From the NCBI GenBank assembly GCA_040752815.1, contig JBFMGC010000001.1, positions 80,449-144,448 of the forward strand: a stretch of DNA of 64,000 bases, in the 5' to 3' direction. Shown here piece by piece: positions 44,214 to 53,510 of this stretch. A program made the position numbers and the translations under genes. The notes beneath the pieces were generated by a model that was not told the DNA's origin, did no database searches, and worked only from the letters and a program-made list of their open reading frames with translations. This stretch comes from Candidatus Zixiibacteriota bacterium (lineage in GTDB: Bacteria > Zixibacteria > MSB-5A5 > GN15 > FEB-12). How positions within the stretch are numbered: position 1 is the first letter of the stretch; each line of letters starts with the position of its first letter.

Positions 44214-47200
44214 CTATAGACAGTCCGGCAGGCCTACGGACGATCCGGAAATGAACAAATAATCGATCAGCATAGTGATGTCGCCAATCGAAATATCCTC
44301 GGCCTGAGGCTCAGCGCCGCCGGACTGGTTGATATCGGCCTCAGCTAGGCAGGGTATGACACCGAAATCACCGCCGATAAACAGCGCATCGATCATGGTG
44401 GTCACGTCGCCGATAGTCGGCTCGTCATCACCGCTGCCGTTGGCATCACCGACTCGAGCGACGCAGCACCCTTCGCATCCGTCCGGGACACCATTACCAT
44501 TCGAGTCAATGTGATCGTCGTAGCCGGGACACAAATCACAATCATCACCGACGCCGTCGCCGTCTGCGTCGGCTTCCTGCCCAAACGGGTTAAACAGATC
44601 AGGACAATTGTCCACCGGGCAGAGGTTGGCCGCAAAACCCGGGTCGCCCCACTCATCACCGTCAGTATCGGTACAGGTGTCGCAGGCATCGCCGATCCCA
44701 TCCTGGTCGGCGTCTGCCTGATTCGAGTTGGCTGACTCCGGGCAGTTATCTTCCTGTGCGCATAGGCCATCATCGTCAATATCGTTTTGCGCGTCGAACA
44801 CGCATGGATCGCACAGGTCCCCTACTTTGTCATAGTCAAGATCGGACTGGTCGAGGTTGGCCAGGTCGGGACAGTTGTCGCAGCCATCGGCAAGGCCGTC
44901 GCCATCGGAATCCGCGCCGCCGCTGCAATCAAGATACAGACGGTACATAGACCGTCCGTGGGTGGCCGCGGCGATCTGGCGGGTCGGCTGATTGAAATCC
45001 AGGTCCAGGACCGGCTGCATCGGCATACCGTCACCGAGCGGCGCCCATGAGACTCCCAGGTCTTCGGTGTAGAACACTCCGAAGTCGGTGGCGATATACA
45101 GCGTCGACGAGTTCGCCGGGTCGACTATGACGTCGTTGATCGGAGCGTCGGGGAGATTGCCGGCGATCGGCGTCCACGTCATTCCATAATCGTCAGTGCG
45201 GTAGATATGGGCAACCCACTCGGCGAGCTGGTAACCCGACAGAGTTACATACGCCACGGATGCATCAGTGGGATCGGGAGTGACACGGGTTATCCAGCGA
45301 TCGGGAAGACCGGCGGAACGGTTGAGCCAGCTTGTGCCGCCGTTAAGCGTGACCCACACGTTGGCGTCACCGGTACCGACATAGATGACATCGCTGTCGG
45401 CTGCGGTCAGCCCGATAGTCGATATGACATTACTTCCCGGAGCAAAGTCGCCGTCGGTGAGATCGCCGCTAATCGCTGTCCAGTTGGACGCGGCGTTGGT
45501 CGTTCGATAAATCCGGTGGGAGCCGAGGTAAAGCACGCCGGCGTTGTTCGGGTCCATGGCGAAAGGGGTGTTCCAGTTAAACCGATCGCCGCGGTTGATT
45601 CCGGCGCCGGCATTGGCGAAACTGGCGCCGCCATTGGTTGATTTAGTGATATTCCCCCATTGCCATTCGGCATAGGCGATGTTGGGGTTGGTATGATCCA
45701 CTAAACAGTAGAAACCGTCGCCGCCGAGAACGTGCTGCCAGAACGCCAGCGTCCCGTCAGGAGTACGAAGTGTGCCACGGTCCTGGGTGCCACCGTATAG
45801 CCTTGCCGGATTGTGGGGATCGATTGCCACCGTATAAAACTGGGTGTTCGGGAAGTTGGTTAGGCCTTGCCAGTTGTCGTATAAGCCGCCTGTTGTGCTC
45901 AAGTACACGCCGCCGTCGTTTCCGACCAAGACAAAGTTGGGCGACCCGGGATGGATATACATGGCGTGCTGATCGGCGTAAATGTAAGGCTCGGTCCAGT
46001 CGCCGATCTGCTGCCAATTGAATCCTCCGTCGTCGGAACGGTAAATATCCACGCCCCCCAGATACAACCGGTCAGGAACTCCCGGTGCGACTTTTATCAT
46101 GGCAAAGTAGTAACCGCGATACGTGACCGCAGCATCGGCCACCCCCGCGCCGAGGCGCGTCCACGAATCACCGAGGTCATCGCTGCGATAAACATCCGTA
46201 CCTTCGGGCGGGTATGTCCAGTAAAAGGCGTATACGCGAGTGGACTGCGGATCCAGCGTCAATCCTATCCGCCCGACTGTCGGACCGGTGGGCAGGTCAG
46301 TATCAGACATCAGCTGCCAGGTGTCGCCCCCGTCGGTCGAACGGTACAGTCCGCTAGTCGAGCCGACCATCACCTCCGACACCGTGTACGTGCTCTCCAG
46401 CGACCAGTGTCTCTCCCACATGGCCGCGAACAGCGTACCTGTCGATGGGTGAATGATGACTTCAGCACAGCCGGTAAACTCCGAGATGTAGAGAACTGAT
46501 TCCCAGTTGGCGCCGCCATCGGTAGAGCGATATAAACCTCGCTCCGGATTAGGCTCCCAGAGCCGCCCCATTACAGCGGCGTAAACTATGTTCGAGTTAT
46601 TCGGATCTACCAGGATGCGCCCGATCCCGAAACTGAGCGGCAACCCCGAGAACGTCCACGTCTCGCCCCCGTCGGTGCTCTTGTACAGTCCGGTCCCGTC
46701 ATAGGTCTGAACACGGCCGTTGATCTCCCCTGTACCGGCATAGACGACATTGGGGTTGTTCGGGTCGACCGCCACGGCCCCCATGGAGTAAGTCCCCACC
46801 TCATCGAATACCGCTCTCCAGGTCAGGCCGCGATCTGCTGTCTTGAAAATGCCGGCTCCGGCGCTGGCGGCGTAAATCGTGGCCGAATCGGTTGGGTCGA
46901 CCGCCAGATCGGTGATGCGCCCCGGGACATTGGTCGGCCCGGCCAACTGCCAGTTGAGAGCGGCCTCGCCGCTGAGGGCGCTTTCCGCCCGGGCCTTGGC
47001 TCTCATTTCGCGGTACTTGTCCGCAGCTTGAAGCCGCCGAACCGGATCGACCAACTTAGACGGGTAGGCTCGCTGTATGTAAAACCACTCATTCGGAAGA
47101 GCGCCAATCTTGCCCCATTTGTCTTTCGAAGGTGGCGTGAGTGGCCCGGAAGTTGAATGCGGGGTCGTCCGGTTGAAGCTTGCCGCATAGACTAGTGCGA

Positions 47201-47258
47201 TAAGTACAATGCCCAGACTAGATGCCAGTGTAAACGATGCCCGTCGGCTTGTCTTCAT
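44214..47258 (-). CDS. Secreted Asp-box (BNR/sortilin-like) protein with thrombospondin-3 and dockerin-like C-terminus
   Basis: The 1014-residue protein starts at ATG 47258, after AGAGGA. Upstream frame is unlikely to be used. Residues 8-27 are a signal peptide or anchor. The body (about residues 110-730) has some eleven Asp-box repeats such as [20 protein letters not shown] and [10 protein letters not shown], the ten-bladed propeller pattern of sortilin/Vps10-like and xyloglucanase-like proteins. Thrombospondin type 3 repeats follow ([30 protein letters not shown]). Last comes the dockerin-like pair ending VGLPDCL, nearly the same as in the protein at 25-28 kb. Glycan or protein binding at the surface is inferred. 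No catalytic residues can be named with confidence. Confidence 0.85.
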   Translation of the reverse strand: MKTSRRASFTLASSLGIVLIALVYAASFNRTTPHSTSGPLTPPSKDKWGKIGALPNEWFYIQRAYPSKLVDPVRRLQAADKYREMRAKARAESALSGEAALNWQLAGPTNVPGRITDLAVDPTDSATIYAASAGAGIFKTADRGLTWRAVFDEVGTYSMGAVAVDPNNPNVVYAGTGEINGRVQTYDGTGLYKSTDGGETWTFSGLPLSFGIGRILVDPNNSNIVYAAVMGRLWEPNPERGLYRSTDGGANWESVLYISEFTGCAEVIIHPSTGTLFAAMWERHWSLESTYTVSEVMVGSTSGLYRSTDGGDTWQLMSDTDLPTGPTVGRIGLTLDPQSTRVYAFYWTYPPEGTDVYRSDDLGDSWTRLGAGVADAAVTYRGYYFAMIKVAPGVPDRLYLGGVDIYRSDDGGFNWQQIGDWTEPYIYADQHAMYIHPGSPNFVLVGNDGGVYLSTTGGLYDNWQGLTNFPNTQFYTVAIDPHNPARLYGGTQDRGTLRTPDGTLAFWQHVLGGDGFYCLVDHTNPNIAYAEWQWGNITKSTNGGASFANAGAGINRGDRFNWNTPFAMDPNNAGVLYLGSHRIYRTTNAASNWTAISGDLTDGDFAPGSNVISTIGLTAADSDVIYVGTGDANVWVTLNGGTSWLNRSAGLPDRWITRVTPDPTDASVAYVTLSGYQLAEWVAHIYRTDDYGMTWTPIAGNLPDAPINDVIVDPANSSTLYIATDFGVFYTEDLGVSWAPLGDGMPMQPVLDLDFNQPTRQIAAATHGRSMYRLYLDCSGGADSDGDGLADGCDNCPDLANLDQSDLDYDKVGDLCDPCVFDAQNDIDDDGLCAQEDNCPESANSNQADADQDGIGDACDTCTDTDGDEWGDPGFAANLCPVDNCPDLFNPFGQEADADGDGVGDDCDLCPGYDDHIDSNGNGVPDGCEGCCVARVGDANGSGDDEPTIGDVTTMIDALFIGGDFGVIPCLAEADINQSGGAEPQAEDISIGDITMLIDYLFISGSSVGLPDCL

Positions 47259-47463
47259 ATATGTCCTCTTTTGAGTGCCGCTTGGCGGCCGAAACGTAGA
47301 AATGCTAAGTAAACGTGAAACCGTGCCGAGATTTAACTTTAGACGGAGAGTCGCGCCAAAGTGTTTACAAAAACTCGCTGACGGCGGACCCCTCGAATCC
47401 GGCGCCGGTCTACAAATGTCGTACGCCCAGAATAAACTAATTACCACTCCCTCGCGCTACAGC

Positions 47464-47486
47464 CAAAAAGCCCTTTTTAGAGGGCT
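47464..47486 (-). terminator. Intrinsic-terminator-like hairpin, minus strand
   Basis: AGCCCT (47486-47481) pairs with AGGGCT (47474-47469) around 6 bases and is followed by TTTTTGG on the minus strand. No minus-strand gene ends just before it. It would act on a transcript running toward the Asp-box gene, so it may be a leader attenuator or a relic. Confidence 0.4.
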
Positions 47487-47614
47487 CACCGATTCCGGTG
47501 TCTCCAATTCGGTGCTAGTTTATGAGCGTGCACCAGATCGTGGGCGGCAGACTTCCCGACAAGCGAGGGCGGCAGACCTCCCGGTCTGCCCCTTGCTGAT
47601 CCTTCCACGATATA

Positions 47615-47707
47615 CGGACAGACGAGGACCCCGGATTCAGTCCGGGGCAGGCTCTGCCGCGCACAGAAACGGGCAGACGAGGACCCGCCGGCGGCGGGGC
47701 CGCGCAC
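47615..47707. repeat. Two tandem copies of the intergenic palindromic repeat
   Basis: CGGACAGACGAGGACCCCGG at 47615 continues to GCCGCGCAC at 47663. GGGCAGACGAGGACCCGCCG at 47671 continues to CGCGCAC at 47707. Each has a GC-rich hairpin in the middle. They share the GGCAGAYGAGG head and GCAC tail with the copies at 4.6 and 24.8 kb. Confidence 0.58.
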
Positions 47708-47969
47708 GGACTATCAGTTGTTGGGGCACTAGCACATGCGTGCACCATGCCGGCAAGAAAAGACAAACTAGGGAACTTTCTGTGAAATATGCTATTATTG
47801 CTAAAATCGACGGAGCCTGCCGGCCGCTTTTATCATCCGCAGGCAGCCGATACATTAATAGGCACTCGTCGCACAGTGCACACTTAAGCGACATGATTCT
47901 GTCTTTATCAGGATTTGAGAGTCAATAAACGCAACGCCGACGAGCATGCGGTCGGCAGAAAGGTGGCAT

Positions 47970-48917
47970 ATGAGTCGCGTGTTAGTGACGGGCGGGGCCG
48001 GGTTTATTGGCAGTCATCTTGTCGACGCACTCGTCGGAAAAGGGCACGAAGTCACCGTGTTCGACAACTTCTCCACCGGCCGCGAGGAGAATCTTAGTTC
48101 CTCTCTTTCGAAAGTCAAAGTAATCCGCGAAGACATCCTGAACCTGCAGGCGCTCTCACAGGCGGCCACCGGGACGAACCTCATTTACCACCTGGCCGCG
48201 ATCTCATCGGTGCCACTTTCTGTAGATAACCCTACCGAGACATTCCAGGTGAATCTGATTGGCACGAGTAACGTGCTCGAGGCGGCCCGGCGCAGCGGCA
48301 TCAAGCGAGTCGTGTTTATCTCGTCAGCGTCTGTCTACGGCGCCGATGCTCCCGTGCCGTTCCGCGAAACTTTGCCGCTCGAAGGCAGCTCTCCCTATGC
48401 CACGAGCAAGCTGATAGGCGAGCAGCTTTGCAACCTCTATAGGCGACTTTACGGACTCGAAACCGTGGCCCTTCGGTTGTTCAGTGTTTACGGGCCGCGC
48501 CAGAATCCGCGGTCACAGTATGCCAATGTCATCCCGGCGTTTTCCACGCGATTGTTGAGAGGCGAAGCGCCGGTCATCTACGGCACCGGCAAACAAACCA
48601 GGGACTTCATCTTTGTAGGCGACGTGGTGAAAGCGCTGTGGGTCGCGGGCAGAAAGAACGGAATCAATGGTGAGGTCATCAATTTCGGCTCGGGCAGACA
48701 GACTACCGTATTGCAGCTTCTCGCTCTGATTAGCAAGTCCCTCAGAATCGATATCCCCCCGCAGTTCGCGCCCGCCAAGCCGGGGGACGACCCCCGCACG
48801 TGCGCGGACACGCGAAAGGCGCGACGCGTACTGGGCATCGAGAAGCTGACCCCGTTAGAGTCGGGACTGAAGAAGACCTGCACCTGGTTTAGGCAGTTGC
48901 ACGAGGCCGGGAGTTGA
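47970..48917 (+). CDS. NAD-dependent nucleotide-sugar epimerase/dehydratase
   Basis: The 315-residue extended short-chain dehydrogenase has the NAD loop VTGGAGFIGSHL (residues 6-17), the catalytic Ser in FISSASVYG and the Tyr-Lys pair in SPYATSKLIGEQL. It resembles UDP-glucose or UDP-GlcNAc 4-epimerases (GalE, WbpP type). The exact sugar cannot be read from the sequence. It starts at ATG 47970 after AAAGGTGG. An earlier in-frame ATG at 47946 lacks such a site. It lies upstream of the two-component genes and the polysaccharide operon and probably supplies a sugar nucleotide. Confidence 0.88.
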   Translation: MSRVLVTGGAGFIGSHLVDALVGKGHEVTVFDNFSTGREENLSSSLSKVKVIREDILNLQALSQAATGTNLIYHLAAISSVPLSVDNPTETFQVNLIGTSNVLEAARRSGIKRVVFISSASVYGADAPVPFRETLPLEGSSPYATSKLIGEQLCNLYRRLYGLETVALRLFSVYGPRQNPRSQYANVIPAFSTRLLRGEAPVIYGTGKQTRDFIFVGDVVKALWVAGRKNGINGEVINFGSGRQTTVLQLLALISKSLRIDIPPQFAPAKPGDDPRTCADTRKARRVLGIEKLTPLESGLKKTCTWFRQLHEAGS

Positions 48918-48999
48918 ATTAGCGACCTGATCGCGGTGAAACGGGCAAGGACAAATTGTTTTCCGTGCGGGTGCCATTAACGTACAATAGTCCCCGAAC

Positions 49000-50466
49000 A
49001 TGACTGTACGCGCCAAGCTTATTCTTTCTTATTCCGTGATGGCCGCAACCGTAGTAGCCGCGGCGGTGGCCACTACATTGGCCATGATCAACTGGCAGGA
49101 CGCAGCGGGAAAATTGGCCCACAGCCGACAGCAGAGCATGCAGGCCGAGGCGCTGCGGGTCATGATGTTCCGCCAGGTGACCAAGGGTCTTGACTACTTG
49201 AGCAACGCCGGAGGTACAGTCGAGGACTTCCAGCAACTGCAGGTCCAGATTAAGGCCGCGCTGGACAAGCTGCTGGCCGGGGTCACCTCCGATATCGAGG
49301 CCGACCATGTCGAGAGTCTCGATGAAACCCAGACCGAGCTGCGCTGGGTGCTGGCTCAGATACTGACGGCCAGCACTGGTCCCGGCTCCCGATTCGACCC
49401 GGTCGGGGCCCGCACCCGACTGCGGGAAATCGCCGATGAGGTCACCGACGACGTAGCCATACTTAACCAGTATTATCATCACGTGATGGACGACCGACTG
49501 GCCGATGCCTCACGCGCGGGCCAATCGGCGGTGCTCACGGCAGGAATAGCCGTAGTTATCGCTCTCTCGCAGTTGCTCGTTCTGGTAATCCTGAGCAACC
49601 GGTGGCTGGTGCGTCCGATGAGCAGAATCACACAGGTAACTGAACGTATCAGTCAGGGGGATTTCGACGACCGGGTCGGTATCGAGGCTGCCGACGAGTG
49701 GGGTACGCTGGCGACTGCGATCGATAAGATGGCGTCGTCACTCAAAGCGCTTGAACGCCAACTGCTCGCCAAAGAACGGTTCGCCGCGCACGGCGAGATT
49801 ATCGCCTACACCGCGCACAATATCAAGAACCCCCTGGCGGCGATCAGGGCGGCGGCGCAGGTCACGCTTCGCGCGGTGGAAGACAGGGATCACGAGACTG
49901 CGGAATCGCTCAAGGATATCGTGGCCACAGTGGACCGCATGGACGCCTGGGTGAAGGGGCTGATGAATCTCGCCGCGCCGACCCAGTTGCGCCAGGATGA
50001 TGTCGATATAAACCAGTTGGTCGATGAAGTCCTGCATATCGCGGAAACACGGGCGGCAGGCGATGGTGTCGGTCTCGTGCGTGAGTTTGGAAACGACCTT
50101 CCGAGGATTCGCGTTGATTCCGCCCTGATACAGCAGGCGCTCAGCGTGGTAATATCGAATGCTATAGAGGCCGAGAGCCGGACGATAAGGGTCATCACCG
50201 GTGTCAAGAGAGGGGCAGTCAACGATCGGATGCTGACCGTTACGATTGCCGACGACGGCCGCGGGGTGTCGCCCGAGGTCATGCCGAAGCTGTTCCGCGC
50301 GTTTGTCACAGATAAGAAGGGCGGCACCGGCCTTGGGCTGGCCCAGGCCAAGAAGTTTGTGGAGCTCCATCGGGGCCTGCTGACAATACAGAGTGAGCCG
50401 GAAAAAGGCACGACGGTGCTGATTGAACTGCCGGAGTCCCAGAAACCGACGCCGCCTGTATCATAA
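49000..50466 (+). CDS. Membrane sensor histidine kinase of an NtrC-type pair
   Basis: The 488-residue kinase has two helices (about residues 9-30 and 176-200) around a periplasmic helical domain, then HAMP (to about 255). The dimerisation helix has phosphorylatable H273 in AYTAHNIKNPLAAI. An ATPase domain follows with the N box (VISNAIEAES), DDGRGVSPEV and GGTGLGLAQAKKF. The sensory part shows no known ligand motif. The regulator gene begins 31 bases after it. No ribosome site precedes ATG 49000, and TACAAT at 48983-48988 may be a -10 box, suggesting a leaderless message. Confidence 0.9.
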   Translation: MTVRAKLILSYSVMAATVVAAAVATTLAMINWQDAAGKLAHSRQQSMQAEALRVMMFRQVTKGLDYLSNAGGTVEDFQQLQVQIKAALDKLLAGVTSDIEADHVESLDETQTELRWVLAQILTASTGPGSRFDPVGARTRLREIADEVTDDVAILNQYYHHVMDDRLADASRAGQSAVLTAGIAVVIALSQLLVLVILSNRWLVRPMSRITQVTERISQGDFDDRVGIEAADEWGTLATAIDKMASSLKALERQLLAKERFAAHGEIIAYTAHNIKNPLAAIRAAAQVTLRAVEDRDHETAESLKDIVATVDRMDAWVKGLMNLAAPTQLRQDDVDINQLVDEVLHIAETRAAGDGVGLVREFGNDLPRIRVDSALIQQALSVVISNAIEAESRTIRVITGVKRGAVNDRMLTVTIADDGRGVSPEVMPKLFRAFVTDKKGGTGLGLAQAKKFVELHRGLLTIQSEPEKGTTVLIELPESQKPTPPVS

Positions 50467-50497
50467 TGCCGCCGGGCTTACACATCGGAGAGATACG

Positions 50498-51874
50498 ATG
50501 GCACAGATACTGATAGTGGAAGACGAGGTCCTGTTGGCCAAGTCGCTGGCCCGCGCGCTGATCCAACAGGGGCATGACTGCGCAGTCGCCCCTACCGCCG
50601 AGGAGGGTCTGGCGCTGCTGGCCAAAATGCCGACCGATCTGGTCCTCCTGGATATCCAGCTGCCCGGCATGTCCGGACTTGAGGCGCTCCGTAAAATCAA
50701 GGAGTTCGATGCCAACATCGCAGTGATCATCGCCACTGCCTATGGCACCATGGCGGCGGCAGTGGAGGCGCTTCGGTCGGGAGCGTCCGATTTTCTGCGG
50801 AAACCGCTCGACACCGAGGAAGTTTTACTTGCCGTAGAGCGCGCCGCCACTGATGCCCGCCTCCGCCAGACCGTCTCGTACTATCATGACACGATGGCCG
50901 ACATGGTCGGCGAGGATCAACTGGTCGCCCGTTCGGAGGCAATGCGGCCGGTGCGCGACGTGCTCAGTCGGCTGTCATCGGCTCACCTGCCCACCGCCGG
51001 CGAACATCCGCCCGTGTTGATCACCGGCGAAACCGGTGTGGGCAAGGACATGCTCGCGCGCACCATTCATTTCAAGGGCGAACTGGCCGCTATGCCGCTG
51101 ATCGAAGTTAACTGCACGACCCTACCTCGAGGATTGGAGGAAGCAGAGCTGTTCGGTTACGAAAAGGGAGCGTTCACCGGCGCGGATCGCTCCAAGCGGG
51201 GACTTTTCGACGCCGCCGCCGGGGGAACGATATTCCTCAATGAAATCGGCGATTTGCCTATTGAGGCCCAGGTCAAGCTGCTTCATGTAATCGATCAAAA
51301 GAGCTTCCGGCGGATCGGCGGCCTGAGGGATATCGAGTCAAACGTCCGCATCATCTCGGCATCTAACCGCAACCTGAGAGACGCCGCCAACTTTCGCGAA
51401 GATCTCTTCCACCGGCTGAACTCGATCGGGATTCAGATTCCACCGTTACGGAACCGAAAGGACGACATTATCCCGCTGGCGCAGCATTTCCTGGCCAAAT
51501 TTGGGCGGAAGTACAGTCGGGCCAAGATCCTATCCGAGGACGCCCAGCAGGCGCTGGTTGAGCATCACTGGCCGGGGAACGTACGGGAACTGTCTCAGCT
51601 TATGGAGCGCGTGACGTTTCTGGATGATCGCAAGGTCGTGACCGCCGATGCGCTTGGGCTAAAAGCAGGTACCCACCCGGCGCTGAACATCAGCGACGAC
51701 AACGAGGTAAAAATCGAGGCCTTGGGCGATCAGGTGGACCTGGATAAGATCGAAAAAGCGGTCATCCAGAAGGTGCTCGACGCCAGCCAGGGGAATGTCA
51801 GTGAAGCGGCCCGCAGGTTAAACTTGGGCCGGGAAGCTCTACGTTACCGACTGAAGAAGCACGGACTTGACTAG
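50498..51874 (+). CDS. NtrC-family sigma-54-dependent response regulator
   Basis: The 458-residue regulator has a receiver domain (phospho-acceptor D52 in [10 protein letters not shown]) and an AAA+ domain with Walker A GETGVGKD (residues 177-184). The sigma-54 contact loop GAFTGA stands at 224-229 in [14 protein letters not shown], with Walker [13 protein letters not shown] Fis-type helix-turn-helix ends the protein ([20 protein letters not shown]). All parts for activation of sigma-54 RNA polymerase are intact. The ATG at 50498 has GGAGAG upstream. Immediately downstream lie dyad repeats and a sigma-54 promoter, the likely target. Confidence 0.95.
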   Translation: MAQILIVEDEVLLAKSLARALIQQGHDCAVAPTAEEGLALLAKMPTDLVLLDIQLPGMSGLEALRKIKEFDANIAVIIATAYGTMAAAVEALRSGASDFLRKPLDTEEVLLAVERAATDARLRQTVSYYHDTMADMVGEDQLVARSEAMRPVRDVLSRLSSAHLPTAGEHPPVLITGETGVGKDMLARTIHFKGELAAMPLIEVNCTTLPRGLEEAELFGYEKGAFTGADRSKRGLFDAAAGGTIFLNEIGDLPIEAQVKLLHVIDQKSFRRIGGLRDIESNVRIISASNRNLRDAANFREDLFHRLNSIGIQIPPLRNRKDDIIPLAQHFLAKFGRKYSRAKILSEDAQQALVEHHWPGNVRELSQLMERVTFLDDRKVVTADALGLKAGTHPALNISDDNEVKIEALGDQVDLDKIEKAVIQKVLDASQGNVSEAARRLNLGREALRYRLKKHGLD

Positions 51875-51885
51875 ACCCGCCCAAT

Positions 51886-51934
51886 CCAACTGGTTCAAAT
51901 AAACCAACTGGTTGATTTCAACCAAATAGCTGGT
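51886..51934 (+). promoter_or_regulatory. Probable upstream activator sites for the NtrC-family regulator
   Basis: CCAACTGGTT occurs at 51886-51895 and again at 51904-51913, 18 bases apart. The second is the centre of the palindrome AACCAACTGGTT. A third half-related dyad, ACCA-N6-TGGT, is at 51921-51934. The group lies about 80-125 bases before the sigma-54 promoter, the usual enhancer distance. Confidence 0.6.
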
Positions 51935-52012
51935 CGGAACAGGTGGAGGAGCTATGTCGCTCGGTCGATCTAATTCCGTGTAAGACAGAATGTTGCGAGA
52001 GCGTCCGGGACT

Positions 52013-52029
52013 TTGGCCCACAGTTTGCT
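52013..52029 (+). promoter_or_regulatory. Sigma-54 (-24/-12) promoter of the polysaccharide operon
   Basis: TTGGCCCACAGTTTGCT matches the consensus TTGGCACRN4TTGCW at all defined positions but one (A to C at position 6). The essential GG-N10-GC spacing is exact. Transcription would start near 52040, about 50 bases before the dehydrogenase ATG. The adjoining regulator is a sigma-54 activator. Confidence 0.7.
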
Positions 52030-52092
52030 GTGGCGTCGTGTACTAAAGCAGTCCATGATAAACCGGCGAACCTAACCATTCGGGTGCACGAC

Positions 52093-53508
52093 ATGAGAAA
52101 CGACGATCACTTCACCAATCGCGCAGCTGCAAACAGCCACGGCGGGCAGGGGTCCGCTGCTATCACCTCGGCCGACCCGCTGGCGAAACGTACCGGGCTG
52201 GTCGGAACCAATATATGTGTGATCGGCGGTGGCTTTGTCGGCCTGGTTGCCGCAGCCGGGTTCGCACAGTTCGGGCATAATGTGGTATGTGTCGAGCGAA
52301 ACCCAGAGTACCTAGCGATGCTCCAGCAAGGCCGGGTGCCGTTTTATGAGCGCGATCTTGACGGCCTCATTCGAACGCACCTGCAGACCGGCCGTCTCAG
52401 TTTTCTCGGCGACCTGGCCGAGGGAGTCAATGATACCCAGGCGATCTTCATCGCGGTCGGCACGCCGTCCGATCCATCAGGTCGGGCGGAGTTGTCTGCG
52501 ATTGACGAAGTAGCCAGGGGTCTCGCCGCTTCGGTTCGTCCCGGCCAGGTGGTCGTAATCAAGAGCACGGTGCCGGTCGGAACCGGCAGCCGCCTTCAGG
52601 CCCAGCTCAACGAGCGGTACGGCGCAGACGGCGCAATTTCGGTCGTGAACAACCCGGAGTTTCTGCGTGAGGGCAGCGCGGTCTGGGATTTTTTCAACCC
52701 ACAGAGAATTGTCATCGGGTCGAGGTCACAGGAGGCGATCAGGGTGGTCAGTGACATCTACCGACTCGGCATGATGCGTACCGTAAACATCATCACGGCC
52801 AACAACGAAACGGCCGAACTGATCAAGTATGCCTCGAATGCGTTTTTGGCGACCAAGATCGGCTTTATAAATGAAATGGCGCTTATTTGCGATCGGGCTG
52901 GGATAAACGTGCTCGAAGTGGCTCGCGCGATGGGCCAGGACAGCCGCATCGGTTCTGAATTTCTCGAGCCGGGCCCCGGCTGGGGCGGCTCCTGTTTCCG
53001 CAAAGATCTCCAGGAGTTCACCGGATTCGCTCGAAGCCAGGGTGCGTCTTTGGCCATCGCCGAGGCCGTACTCACTGCGAATCAGAAGCAGTTTGCGGCC
53101 GTAGTGACTAAGGTTATCTCTCTGACTGGCGACCTGGCCGGACGCCGAGTCGCGGTGTTGGGGCTGGCTTTCAAAGCCAACACCTCTGACATGAGGGATT
53201 CAGCCGCATTGCCGATCGTGCGCGAACTGCTCGCCCGGGGCGCGACGGTGTGCGCGTACGATCCTGAGGCGCATATCGAAGCGACCAATTGGATTCCGGA
53301 CATTGAACTGGCTGAGTCCGCCTATGCCGCTGCCGCAGGCGCGGACTGTCTGTTGATTATCACGGAATGGGCCGAATTCCAGTCGCTGGACCTGGGCCGC
53401 CTGGCGGATACCATGGCACAGCGAAATATCGTCGACGCCCGCAATATCATCGCTCCGGAAACTGCTCACCGCTACGGCTTCCAATACGTGGGCATGGGGC
53501 AATCATAA
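52093..53508 (+). CDS. UDP-glucose/UDP-sugar 6-dehydrogenase
   Basis: The 471-residue enzyme oxidises a UDP-hexose to the uronic acid with two NAD+. It has the Rossmann loop VIGGGFVGLVAA (residues about 43-54), the family stretch VAVGTPSDPSG, STVPVGTG, NPEFLREGSA, and the catalytic cysteine C301 in GPGWGGSCFRKDL. ATG 52093 is taken as start because the sigma-54 promoter would put the RNA start at about 52040. A longer frame from 51943 would precede the promoter. The first 35 or so residues are a polar extension not usual in the family. It is the first gene of the operon and supplies an acidic sugar. Confidence 0.93.
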   Translation: MRNDDHFTNRAAANSHGGQGSAAITSADPLAKRTGLVGTNICVIGGGFVGLVAAAGFAQFGHNVVCVERNPEYLAMLQQGRVPFYERDLDGLIRTHLQTGRLSFLGDLAEGVNDTQAIFIAVGTPSDPSGRAELSAIDEVARGLAASVRPGQVVVIKSTVPVGTGSRLQAQLNERYGADGAISVVNNPEFLREGSAVWDFFNPQRIVIGSRSQEAIRVVSDIYRLGMMRTVNIITANNETAELIKYASNAFLATKIGFINEMALICDRAGINVLEVARAMGQDSRIGSEFLEPGPGWGGSCFRKDLQEFTGFARSQGASLAIAEAVLTANQKQFAAVVTKVISLTGDLAGRRVAVLGLAFKANTSDMRDSAALPIVRELLARGATVCAYDPEAHIEATNWIPDIELAESAYAAAAGADCLLIITEWAEFQSLDLGRLADTMAQRNIVDARNIIAPETAHRYGFQYVGMGQS

Positions 53509-53510
53509 TT

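Larger units (their letters stand above)
47259..47969. other. 711-base intergenic region with repeats and hairpins
   Basis: No convincing gene is seen; the short open frames show no ribosome sites or family features. The region holds the start signals of the Asp-box gene at its left end, a hairpin with T-run at 47469-47486, GGGCGGCAGAC-type short direct repeats at 47541-47590, and two copies of the palindromic repeat. At its right end is the ribosome site AAAGGTGG of the epimerase gene. Confidence 0.5.

Noticed and set aside
44002-44262. 86-codon plus-strand frame with an AGAGGG site opposite the trp promoter and leader
   Set aside because: Its product shows no recognisable features, and the region is better explained by the minus-strand promoter, leader peptide and hairpins.
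47850-47875. Possible sigma-54 promoter near AGGCACTCGTCGCA before the epimerase gene
   Set aside because: The GG to GC spacing is 8 rather than 10 bases, which sigma-54 promoters do not tolerate.
51943-52092. Upstream extension of the UDP-sugar dehydrogenase to ATG 51943
   Set aside because: It would begin before the sigma-54 promoter. The extra 50 residues are cysteine-rich and unlike the family.
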